A stretch of 12,900 nt of DNA from Armatimonadota bacterium (GTDB lineage Bacteria > Sysuimicrobiota > Sysuimicrobiia > Sysuimicrobiales > Humicultoraceae): NCBI GenBank assembly GCA_016198805.1, contig JACQHU010000159.1, forward strand, positions 1-12,900, given 5' to 3'. The notes under the pieces are model-generated. The model saw only the letters and a list, made by a program, of their open reading frames with translations. It was not told where the DNA came from and made no database searches. Below, in pieces: positions 6,272-12,798 of this stretch (positions within the stretch are counted from its first letter, which is position 1; each line of letters begins with the position of its first letter). The position numbers and the translations under genes were made by a program.

Positions 6272-6744
6272 TACTCCCGCCCCTTCCCGACGGCGGCCGG
6301 CCGCTTCAGCGCCCGCTCGGCCTCGCGCCTGGCCTCCCGCTCGCCGATCGCCGCGCGCTTGTCGTAGAGCTTCTTGCCGCGCGCCAGCGCCAGTTCCACC
6401 TTGGCCACCCCGCGCGAAAAGTACAGCCGCAGCGGCACCAGCGTGTAGCCGCGCTGCTCGACCTTCCCCGCGAGCCGCTGGAGCTCCCGGCGGTGCAGCA
6501 GCAGTTTCCGCGGGCGCATCGGATCGTGGTTGAAAATGTTGCCTTTCTCATACGGAGGGATGTGAAGGTGGTGCAGCCAGATCTCGCCGCGCTCCACGCG
6601 TGCGAACGCGTCGGCCAGCGAAGCCCGGCCGGACCGCAGCGACTTCACCTCGGTCCCGGTCAGCACCAGACCCGCCTCGAGCGACTCCTCGATGTAATAC
6701 TCGTGGCGGGCCTTCCGGTTGGCGGCGATCAGTTTCTCAGCCAT
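6271..6744 (-). CDS. smpB: SsrA-binding protein SmpB
   Basis: Binds the tRNA-like domain of tmRNA, delivers it to stalled ribosomes and occupies the decoding site during trans-translation. Length 157 residues, typical of the family. Motifs: NRKARHEYYIEE near the N-terminus, GLVLTGTEVKSLRSGRASLADAF, PYEKGNIFNHDPMRPRKLLLH, GYTLVPLRLYF and GVAKVELALARGKKLYDKR, then a basic C-terminal tail that folds into a helix on the ribosome. The ATG at 6744 overlaps the thioesterase stop by eight bases; a GTG codon just before it is a less likely start. Its RNA partner ssrA is encoded at 2015-2364. Confidence 0.96.
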   Translation of the reverse strand: MAEKLIAANRKARHEYYIEESLEAGLVLTGTEVKSLRSGRASLADAFARVERGEIWLHHLHIPPYEKGNIFNHDPMRPRKLLLHRRELQRLAGKVEQRGYTLVPLRLYFSRGVAKVELALARGKKLYDKRAAIGEREARREAERALKRPAAVGKGRE

Positions 6745-7180
6745 CACCCTCAGACCTCATCAAAGTCGCGTCGGCCTCGGCGACCACGTCTCCGGCGGCC
6801 GTCAGTAGCACCGCGCGGCCGTGCCGCAGCGAGCCGCGTCCGCCGGTTTCCCTGGCCTCCACGCGCAGCAGTTCGCCGGGCCGGGCGGGCCGACGGAAGC
6901 GGACCGCCAGGCGCGCCGTGACCGTGGGCCGGCCCTGATAGTAGCCCACCGCGGCCAGCGCGTCGTCGAGGACCGCGGCCAGGATGCCGCCGTGCACCAC
7001 CCCCTCAAAGCCGACGTGGAGGGGCGTGGGCACGAACTCGCCGACGACAACCTGCCCGTTCCTGACAAACGTGACATGCAACCCGATCGGGTTCGTCGGG
7101 CTGCAGACGAAACAGGACGAGGCGTCACGCATCTCGGCCCTGGCCTTCTCTTCTTCCTGGAGAGCTCCCTGCTCGCTCAC
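6737..7180 (-). CDS. PaaI-type hotdog-fold thioesterase
   Basis: A 147-residue hotdog-fold protein of the PaaI/YbgC-like acyl-CoA thioesterase group. CFVCSPTNPIGLHV (23-36) is the usual opening of this subgroup. HGGILAAVLDDALA (63-76) is the central helix motif carrying the catalytic acid region, and VTARLAVRFRRPARPGE (87-103) contributes substrate-channel strands. The acyl-CoA substrate cannot be predicted. The frame runs open to 7387, but similarity starts near residue 20 from the GTG at 7180, which has GGGGAAC upstream; an ATG at 7132 is the other possible start. It lies 73 bases after the GNAT gene and overlaps smpB. Confidence 0.8.
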   Translation of the reverse strand: MSEQGALQEEEKARAEMRDASSCFVCSPTNPIGLHVTFVRNGQVVVGEFVPTPLHVGFEGVVHGGILAAVLDDALAAVGYYQGRPTVTARLAVRFRRPARPGELLRVEARETGGRGSLRHGRAVLLTAAGDVVAEADATLMRSEGDG

Positions 7181-7253
7181 AGCGTTCCCCAGAATACCCG
7201 AGGGCGCGGGCGCTGTCCACCGCAGGCCGCGAATGACCAGAACCGGCCGTGTG

Positions 7254-8126
7254 CTACAGCGGCCGTTCCATGTAGAGGTACGTCCGCTCAACGGCAAACC
7301 CCAGCGCCCGCAGGAACGGCCCGGCCACCGCATCCAGCGCCCAGACCGCCGCGAAGGGTGACAGCCCGCGCGCAGTGAGCGCGCCAATCGCCGCCGCCGC
7401 CAGCGCGCGGCCCACCCCGCGGCCGCGGTGCGTTTCCCGCACGCCGACCACCCAGTCGCCGCGGCCGGCGCGCAGTTCCACCGCCGCGAACCCTACCAGT
7501 AGGCTTTCGCGCCAGGCCAGGTAGCCGCGCCCGTCGCGGGAGGTCAGCACGCTCGCGATCTCCTCGGCCCGGGTGCGTTCGGGAATCACTTCGCGGACCA
7601 GCCGGCCCGCCGTCCGCGCGTCGTCGGGCGCCGCCCTACGCAGGTGATACCCCTCGGGTGGATCGGCGGACGGCCGCTTCGGCCCGCGGTACCGGAAGAC
7701 GAGCAGGCCATTGGTGAAGGCGGCGTGCATCGCGTGGGCCAGCGCCAGCCCGAACACATTGGTCTCGGCGGCGCGCAGCAGCAGCGCGTCCTGCCGTCCT
7801 CGCTGAAAGACTCCCACGAGGTGCGCAGCCATCCGCGTCACCAGCGCTTCCTGGGCGCGCGCCGGCAGTTCGCCGAACGCCGGCACCAGGGCGTCCTCAA
7901 CCAGCCACTGGCCGCGGCCGCGCCCAACCACGAGCAGACCGGCGGGCCGGCGGTCCACCTCAATGACGCCGACGTCCTTCTCGGCGTGGGCGAACCAGAC
8001 GTCCCGGGGCGCCAGCGGGCCGTCGTGATCGAAGGTGGCCGAGTACCCTCCGCCGTAGGCTGCGTCGAACACGCGGACCAGTGTGGTACCGTCCTCCGCG
8101 GTCGCGGGTCGCACGGCGACGTGCAT
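7254..8126 (-). CDS. Tandem GNAT-family N-acetyltransferase
   Basis: A 290-residue protein with two GNAT-like halves. The C-terminal half (about residues 160-290) has the acetyl-CoA binding loop VVGVRETHRGRGVGRALAAAAIGAL and the closing motif PFLRALGFAVERTYLYMERPL seen in acetyltransferases. The N-terminal half starts like a GNAT domain (VAVRPATAEDGTTLVRVFDAAY) but lacks a clear acetyl-CoA loop, so it is probably degenerate. The substrate is unknown. Its place between rsfS and the thioesterase, 62 bases after rsfS, suggests cotranscription with the ribosome genes but does not reveal a target. The ATG start at 8126 begins precisely at the domain start. Confidence 0.82.
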   Translation of the reverse strand: MHVAVRPATAEDGTTLVRVFDAAYGGGYSATFDHDGPLAPRDVWFAHAEKDVGVIEVDRRPAGLLVVGRGRGQWLVEDALVPAFGELPARAQEALVTRMAAHLVGVFQRGRQDALLLRAAETNVFGLALAHAMHAAFTNGLLVFRYRGPKRPSADPPEGYHLRRAAPDDARTAGRLVREVIPERTRAEEIASVLTSRDGRGYLAWRESLLVGFAAVELRAGRGDWVVGVRETHRGRGVGRALAAAAIGALTARGLSPFAAVWALDAVAGPFLRALGFAVERTYLYMERPL

Positions 8127-8188
8127 CTCAGGTCACCCGGACGCCGGCCGTGCCGGCCGGGTGGTCGGCGGTCCCGGACCGGCGCCGG

Positions 8189-8557
8189 TTACCGCTCCAC
8201 CACCGGGGCGTCGGCCCACAGTCTCTCCAGCCGGTAGAACGCCCTGGCCTCGGCGTCGAACACGTGCACCACCACATCGCCGTAGTCGAGCAGCACCCAC
8301 TGCGTCGCCTCGTCCTCTTCGCGCACGGGCGTCAGGTGGTGATCCGTCAGCGCCTCGATGATGCCTTCGACGATGGCGCGGATCTGCACCCGGCTGCCCC
8401 CGGTGCAGATGACGAAGTAATCGGTGACCAGCGTCTGCTCGCGCAGGTCGAGGACGACCACCGCCTCGGCGCGTTTCCCTTCGGCGGCCTCGGCAGCCAG
8501 CAACGCGCGGACCAGCGACGCGGGGGCGCCGCGCCGGCCGGCGGCGCGCTTAGCCAC
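8189..8557 (-). CDS. rsfS: Ribosomal silencing factor RsfS
   Basis: Binds ribosomal protein uL14 and blocks joining of the subunits when nutrients are scarce. The 122-residue protein has the full RsfS/Iojap domain: VVVLDLREQTLVTDYFVICTG (from about residue 33), GSRVQIRAIVEGIIEAL, then the uL14-binding strand region WVLLDYGDVVVHVF and RAFYRLERLW near the end. The GTG start at 8557 overlaps the end of nadD by eight bases; nadD-rsfS is a widely conserved pair. The N-terminal 15 residues are basic and probably unstructured. Confidence 0.95.
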   Translation of the reverse strand: MAKRAAGRRGAPASLVRALLAAEAAEGKRAEAVVVLDLREQTLVTDYFVICTGGSRVQIRAIVEGIIEALTDHHLTPVREEDEATQWVLLDYGDVVVHVFDAEARAFYRLERLWADAPVVER

Positions 8558-9203
8558 GCGCCGCGCTCCCCGACGGCGTCAGCCATCCGTACAGATTGCG
8601 TTTGGCAATGTAAGCCTCGACGGCCTCAGGCACCAGGTACTTGATGGGCCGCCCCGTGCGGACGCGCGACCGGATGTCGGTGGAGGAGATCGCCAGCGCC
8701 GGAATCTCCATGACGTGCACGTTGTCCAGCGTCCGGCCGGTACAGTTGCTCCCGCGCAGGGTCTGCAGATCCAGCGTGAACCCGGGCCGCGTGGCGGCGA
8801 TGAACTGGCACATCCCCAATAACTCAGGGGACTGTTCCCACTCCCCGCGCATGATCTGCAGGATCGCATCGGCGCCGGTGATGTAGTGCAGCTCGGCGTC
8901 GGGGTGCCGGGCGGCCAGCGCGCGGATGGTTTCAATCGTATACGACGCGCCGGGCCGGTCGATCTCGATCCGCGAAACGCTGAAGTGCGGATTCGAGACC
9001 GTGGCCAGGAAGGTCATCAGGTACCGGTCTTCGGGATCGGTGACGTCGGCGGGATCTTTATGCGGAGGATGGCGGTTGGGGAGGAAGAGCACGCGTTCCA
9101 GACCAAACTGCACCCGTGCCTCTTCGGCGGTGACCAGATGCCCGTGGTGAATCGGGTCGAAGGTCCCGCCCATGACGCCCAGCTTCATCACGCGCTCGCT
9201 CAC
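8550..9203 (-). CDS. nadD: Nicotinate-nucleotide adenylyltransferase
   Basis: Transfers AMP from ATP to nicotinate mononucleotide to make deamido-NAD in NAD synthesis. The 217-residue protein has the nucleotidyltransferase signature GGTFDPIHHGHL near the N-terminus, LFLPNRHPPHK (substrate region), YITGADAI and the C-terminal ISSTDIRSRV motif that contacts ATP. The start is uncertain. The GTG at 9203 has GGAGGG almost touching it, while the ATG at 9188 gives the standard MKLGVMGGTFDP opening but lies far from that ribosome binding site. It follows obgE by 51 bases and overlaps rsfS. Confidence 0.95.
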   Translation of the reverse strand: MSERVMKLGVMGGTFDPIHHGHLVTAEEARVQFGLERVLFLPNRHPPHKDPADVTDPEDRYLMTFLATVSNPHFSVSRIEIDRPGASYTIETIRALAARHPDAELHYITGADAILQIMRGEWEQSPELLGMCQFIAATRPGFTLDLQTLRGSNCTGRTLDNVHVMEIPALAISSTDIRSRVRTGRPIKYLVPEAVEAYIAKRNLYGWLTPSGSAARG

Positions 9204-9254
9204 ACCCTCCGGACGCGGTGCCTGATTGCCGCACGCGCAGTGGCGCGCGCCGCC

Positions 9255-10283
9255 TCACTTCTTGGCGGCCGCAGGGGTCTCCTCCCGACCTCTGGCGGCC
9301 TCCAGCGCCTCGATCGCGGCGGCCAGCAGTGCCGGAACCCCTTCGCCCGTGGCCCCGGAGATGCCAACCGCGCGGCATCCCTTCGCCGAAAACGCCGCCA
9401 CGGCGCCATCGAGCCGCGCCCGCGCCTCCGGGAGATCGATCTTGGTGAGGGCGATGATCTCCGGCCGGTCGAGCAGTGCGGGATCGTAGAGGCCCAGTTC
9501 ACGCCGCACGGTCTCGTAGCTCTCCAGCGGCTCCACCGCGGCGGCTGCATCGATCAGGTGGATCAGTACCCGGGTCCGGCGGATGTGCCGGAGGAACGCG
9601 TGACCCAGTCCGGCCCCGCGGTGGGCGCCTTCGATGAGGCCGGGGATGTCGGCGGCCGCGAACCGGCGGCCGTCCGGCAGGTCCACCATGCCGAGCACCG
9701 GCTCCTTGGTCGTGAAGGGATACGCGCCGACCTCGGGCCTGGCGGACGAGATCCGGCGCAGCAGCGTGGACTTGCCCGCATTGGGCAGGCCGACCAGGCC
9801 AACGTCTGCCAGCAGTCTGAGTTCCAGTTCGACCCGGCGCTCCTCCCCCGGTTCCCCGGGATCGGCGCGGCGCGGCGCCCGATGGGTCGGGGTCGCGAAA
9901 TGCGCATTTCCCCTGCCGCCGCGGCCGCCTCTGGCGATCACCACCCGATGCCCCGCTTCCTCCAGATCCGCGATGATCGCGGCGGTGGCCGCGTCGCGGA
10001 CCATCGTGCCGACCGGGACCGGCACCACCAGATCGGCGCCGCCGCGCCCGGACCGCTTGCTGCCTTCGCCGTGCGCGCCGCGCCCGGCGCGCAGATGCTG
10101 TCGGTACTTGAAGTCGATCAGCGTGGCCAGCCCGGCGTCGGCGACGAAGACCACATCGCCGCCGTCACCTCCGTCGCCCCCGTCGGGCCCGCCTTTGGGC
10201 ACGAACTTCTCCCGGCGGAAGGAGACGCACCCCCGCCCGCCGTCGCCGCCTTTGACGAGTACTTTCGCCTGGTCGATGAGCAT
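9255..10283 (-). CDS. obgE: Obg-family GTPase, 50S assembly factor
   Basis: GTPase needed for late assembly of the large ribosomal subunit and for stress signalling. The Gly-rich Obg domain fills residues 1-158 (KGGDGGRGCVSFRREKFVPK and further GG repeats). The G domain follows: Walker A GLPNAGKS (165-172), switch I PFTTKEP (189-195), G3 DIPG (212-215), G4 TKID (280-283, where NKxD is usual) and G5 SGATGEG (309-315). It ends at residue 342 without the C-terminal OCT domain found in Gram-positive Obg. Start ATG at 10283. It lies 114 bases after rpmA, with a strong hairpin in the gap. Confidence 0.96.
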   Translation of the reverse strand: MLIDQAKVLVKGGDGGRGCVSFRREKFVPKGGPDGGDGGDGGDVVFVADAGLATLIDFKYRQHLRAGRGAHGEGSKRSGRGGADLVVPVPVGTMVRDAATAAIIADLEEAGHRVVIARGGRGGRGNAHFATPTHRAPRRADPGEPGEERRVELELRLLADVGLVGLPNAGKSTLLRRISSARPEVGAYPFTTKEPVLGMVDLPDGRRFAAADIPGLIEGAHRGAGLGHAFLRHIRRTRVLIHLIDAAAAVEPLESYETVRRELGLYDPALLDRPEIIALTKIDLPEARARLDGAVAAFSAKGCRAVGISGATGEGVPALLAAAIEALEAARGREETPAAAKK

Positions 10284-10351
10284 CAGCGGACGCGCGCGCC
10301 GCCTGCGAAGTGGATGGCCCCGCTTGGGAGGTGCGGGCCCAGGAAGTGAAT

Positions 10352-10375
10352 GGCCCGGGTCGCATGACCCGGGCC
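10352..10375. terminator. Perfect hairpin in the rpmA-obgE gap
   Basis: A 10-bp perfect stem (GGCCCGGGTC at 10352-10361, GACCCGGGCC at 10366-10375) with a four-base loop lies between rpmA and obgE. No T-run follows on the minus strand, so full termination is unlikely. It may lower transcription of obgE relative to the ribosomal proteins or be an RNA-processing site. This role is inferred. Confidence 0.45.
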
Positions 10376-10397
10376 GCCTCCGCCGGCGCCGGCGACC

Positions 10398-10658
10398 CTA
10401 CGCCTGCCCCGGATAGACGCTCACCTGCCGGCCGTCCCGACCGCGGCGCTCAAACGCCACCACGCCGCCGACCAGCGCGAACAGAGTATGGTCCCGGCCA
10501 CGGCCGACGTTCGCTCCGGGCGCCACCTTCGTGCCCCGCTGGCGGATGAGCACGCTGCCGGCCCGGACCATCTGCCCGGCAAACGCCTTCACGCCCAGCC
10601 GCTTGCTCTTCGAGTCGCGGCCGTTCCGGCTGCTGCCCACGCCTTTCTTGGATGCCAT
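10398..10658 (-). CDS. rpmA: 50S ribosomal protein L27 (bL27)
   Basis: An 86-residue L27. The N-terminus ASKKGVGSSRNGRDSKSKRLG reaches the peptidyl transferase centre, and GTKVAPGANVGRGRDHTLFALVGGVVAFE is the conserved core. The protein starts directly as M-ASKKG, without the nine-residue leader that Firmicutes remove with the protease Prp, and no prp gene lies between rplU and rpmA. GGAGGGAG sits six bases before the ATG. Second gene of the rplU operon, 46 bases after rplU. Confidence 0.97.
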   Translation of the reverse strand: MASKKGVGSSRNGRDSKSKRLGVKAFAGQMVRAGSVLIRQRGTKVAPGANVGRGRDHTLFALVGGVVAFERRGRDGRQVSVYPGQA

Positions 10659-10704
10659 GAGATGCTCCCTCCCCGCGGGGCGCCCTCAGCGCTCCTGCAC
10701 GGAC

Positions 10705-11013
10705 CTACCCCACGATGCGCTCGATACGGACCTCAGTAAACGCCTGCCGGTGACCGGTCTTCCGCCGGTAGTGCGCCTTGGCCTTGTACTTCATGACCGT
10801 GATCTTGCGGCCCCGCCCCTGCCGCATCACGCGCGCCTGGACCGACGCTCCGGCGACCGTGGGCGTCCCCACTTTCACGGTCTCGCCGCCGACCAGCAGC
10901 ACCCGGTCCAGCGTGACCACATCGCCCGGCGCGGCCTCGAGCCGCTCAAGCTTCACCACATCGCCCTCGCGGACGGTCATCTGCTTGCCGCCCGCCTCAA
11001 TCACCGCGTACAC
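10705..11013 (-). CDS. rplU: 50S ribosomal protein L21 (bL21)
   Basis: A 102-residue L21, the normal length. YAVIEAGGKQMTVREGDVV forms the N-terminal strands and GRGRKITVMKYKAKAHYRRKTGHRQ is the conserved rRNA-binding loop. The frame is open up to 11157, but the promoter -10 box lies inside that extension. The GTG at 11013, preceded by GGAGGTGG, gives the family's usual start. First gene of the minus-strand ribosomal string. Confidence 0.96.
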   Translation of the reverse strand: MYAVIEAGGKQMTVREGDVVKLERLEAAPGDVVTLDRVLLVGGETVKVGTPTVAGASVQARVMRQGRGRKITVMKYKAKAHYRRKTGHRQAFTEVRIERIVG

Positions 11014-11038
11014 AGGCCACCTCCGCCAAACCGGACGG

Positions 11039-11067
11039 ATTCTATCACGCCGCCGCAGGGGCGTCAA
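11039..11067 (-). promoter_or_regulatory. Sigma-70 promoter of the rplU operon
   Basis: TTGACG (11067-11062), a 17-base spacer and TAGAAT (11044-11039) form a near-consensus housekeeping promoter. Transcription should begin near 11032, leaving a leader of only about 19 bases before the rplU GTG. That is too short for an autoregulatory ribosomal-protein leader structure. Confidence 0.85.
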
Positions 11068-11075
11068 TTTGCCCG

Positions 11076-11103
11076 AATGCCAGGAAATGCCAGGAATGCC
11101 AGG
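11076..11103. repeat. Three direct repeats of AATGCCAGG upstream of the rplU promoter
   Basis: Exact copies at 11076-11084, 11086-11094 and 11095-11103 begin 10 and 9 bases apart, close to one helical turn. They occupy the stretch 9 to 36 bases upstream of the rplU -35 box and directly follow the stop codon of the cysteine-rich gene. They could be a stacked binding site for an activator or a simple tandem expansion. Confidence 0.75.
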
Positions 11104-11110
11104 CGCCGCG

Positions 11111-12495
11111 TCAGAAGCCGATCTCGATCGCCTCCCAGCCGGCGTTGTGCCAGCCACCGCCCCAGCTGTTGTTGATCACCGTGCGGTCCCAGATGTCGAT
11201 GCGCACGACGTAGCAGCAGGGAACGATGTTGGGATCACTCCACGGGTCCCACAGGAACGAGGTGGGCACCGGGTAGCCCGTGTCGGTCAGATCGCCGTTG
11301 TACGTTTTGGAGAGTGGCACCGCCGGCCCCACGGAGCCTTCGGGGACGGCGACGATCGGGACGGAGAGGCTGGAATTCCCCTGCGCGGCCACCGAGAGCC
11401 GGCTGAAGTTCGGGTCGAAGGCCTGCACCGTGATCCGGATCAGACCGTCGCCTTTCTTCACCTGACCGCACTTGAGTTTCTTCAGTTGCCCGGTGGGTGT
11501 CTTCAGTTCGAGACTGATGACCGGCGTCGGGGGCGCCGTGTTGTCGGTCTGCACGACCTGCGGGGCACTCACGCGTTCCGTGGCACCGTCGCGCACACGC
11601 AGGCGCAGGTAGTAGGTGCCGTCGGCCGGCGTGGGCCAGTACAGCAGGGTCTTCTCCCCAGGGGGCTGGGCCCGCCGTCGGACAGCGGGATCTCGGAGAC
11701 ATTGTACCATCCGGGGTCGGGTCCGCCTGACGGATAGCGGGTCACCGGGATATAGGGGAAGGCGCTGATGTAGCCCTCCACAGGCACCGCGATAGGCGCA
11801 TAGGGCCCGGCCGGGGCCGCGGCCACTTCCACCTTGTACTGCGTGGCCGTGGGCATGTTGAAGATCCCCATCAACCAGGACGAGCCTCCGACGGGATGAT
11901 CACCGACCCCGGCGGCCGGGTTCGGGGCCGGCACCTGGAAAGGGGGAATGCTGGGACCGTTGCCCAGACCCAGCGGGCCAATCTGCGCCACGGGGATGGC
12001 GCTCACCCTGGTGATCAATGGCCGCGCGCAGAGGTCGCGGCAGACCCGGCGGCACCGCTCACGGCACAGAAAGTGGCAGACCTGGTGGCAGAAACGGTCG
12101 AGCTTGAGCCGCTTCAGTTCGACCTGCCAGGCTTCGACGTCCTCGCGCTCCGCGAGCGCGGCAAGGTGGGCGAGCGCCTCCGGGTCTGCGGCGACCCGCG
12201 CAAACGCGTGGACAAACTCCAGGACCTCGGCGGTGTCCACGGGCCGGGGCCGATCGGGGCACAGCCGGACACAGAGCCCCACGCAGTGCTTCTGGCAGAA
12301 GAGGAAGCAGATACGCTCGCACTCGCGGCCGAGGTGAAGACGGTCGAGGATGTCCTGGAAGCGCGCAGCGTCCCGGGCCCGAAACGCCTCGAAGGCCTCG
12401 TGAAAGGCCTTGGGCTCGGCGGCCAGCGCCTCCGCGGCGGCCGCCATGGCACGGAGTTCGTCCAGCGGATCGTTGCCGAAGTCCTGCTTGCTCAT
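11111..12495 (-). pseudogene. Frameshifted gene for a cysteine-ladder, Ig-like protein
   Basis: I cannot name this family. The first frame (12495 to 11569) has two copies of a helical module. Each ends in six cysteines at every fourth position: residues 59, 63, 67, 71, 75, 79 and 136, 140, 144, 148, 152, 156. From about residue 165 the sequence is Pro/Gly-rich, then beta-rich. The continuation (DGTYYLRLRVRDG, then TDNTAPPTPVISLEL) is in the -1 frame and runs to 11111; it looks like an Ig/Fn3-type beta sandwich. One extra base near 11656-11674 would give a single protein of 461 residues. No signal peptide is visible. The ATG at 12495 is chosen because AGGAGG sits seven bases before it. A c-di-GMP riboswitch lies upstream. 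Confidence 0.75.
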
Positions 12496-12608
12496 CGCCA
12501 TCCCTCCTGAGGATGAGTCGCGTCTGTTGCGGCGCAGGCTCCGGCCCACGTGCACCGTGCCGGACGTGACCCCGGGTCCGAACGACACGATCCGAGGGGC
12601 TCGCCCGG

Positions 12609-12644
12609 AAAGCAAACGAGGACGAAGGGAAGCACTCGTCCTCG
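12609..12644 (-). terminator. Riboswitch-controlled intrinsic terminator
   Basis: CGAGGACGA (12644-12636) pairs perfectly with TCGTCCTCG (12625-12617) around a ten-base loop and is followed by TTTGCTTT. A competing 8-bp helix, GGAAGCAC (12656-12649) with GTGCTTCC (12635-12628), traps the terminator's 5' arm in its own loop. That helix shares two bases with the likely P1 strand of the aptamer. This is the layout of a transcription-attenuation platform; if P1 excludes the competing helix, ligand would favour termination (inferred). Confidence 0.7.
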
Positions 12645-12654
12645 CCCGGTGCTT

Positions 12655-12739
12655 CCTCTTCGGCAGCCCGGCTGGCCACGCTCAACGTGGCCCCGTAGCT
12701 TTGCGTCCCCGGATTGCTCCGGGTTTGCCCGTTCGGAGG
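12655..12739 (-). promoter_or_regulatory. Cyclic-di-GMP-I (GEMM-I) riboswitch aptamer
   Basis: On the minus strand the conserved GEMM-I blocks appear in order. GGGCAAACC (12730-12722) comes first. A 6-bp hairpin CCCGGA/TCCGGG with a GCAA tetraloop (12723-12708) matches the GNRA loop that docks in this class. GACGCAAAGC (12707-12698) and TACGGGG follow, then a second hairpin GGCCACG/CGTGGCC (12692-12674), and AGCCGGGCTGCCG closes the aptamer. CCTC (12739-12736) and GAGG (12658-12655) can extend the outer P1 stem. This class senses the second messenger c-di-GMP (a subset prefers cGAMP) and controls motility, adhesion and surface genes. It lies 160 bases upstream of the cysteine-ladder gene. Confidence 0.92.
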
Positions 12740-12756
12740 TTCGCGCTATTCGGCTA

Positions 12757-12783
12757 CTACTTAGTTACGCGGTGCACCCGCAT
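12757..12783 (-). CDS. Eight-codon mini-ORF upstream of the riboswitch
   Basis: ATG at 12783 opens a frame reading MRVHRVTK and ending in TAG. A full AGGAGG (12793-12788) lies four bases before the ATG, stronger than most gene starts in the window. It lies between the stop of the partial upstream gene and the aptamer. It could be a leader peptide, or the start of a gene lost by mutation, or chance. Confidence 0.3.
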   Translation of the reverse strand: MRVHRVTK

Positions 12784-12798
12784 TTTCCCTCCTGACTG

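Noticed and set aside
4128..6533. An 801-codon open frame on the plus strand
   Set aside because: It lies opposite sua5, purK, purE and smpB, which have clear motifs, and its product is Arg/Pro/Ala-rich with no family features; a shadow frame of GC-rich genes.
8886..10349. A 487-codon open frame on the plus strand
   Set aside because: Antisense to nadD and obgE; low-complexity product without motifs.
11656..11674. Programmed -1 ribosomal frameshift site
   Set aside because: No X_XXY_YYZ heptamer in the zero frame; a lost base in a homopolymer is simpler.
12740..12760. A sigma-28 (flagellar) promoter, from GCCGAATA upstream of the riboswitch
   Set aside because: No TAAA-type -35 at the required spacing.
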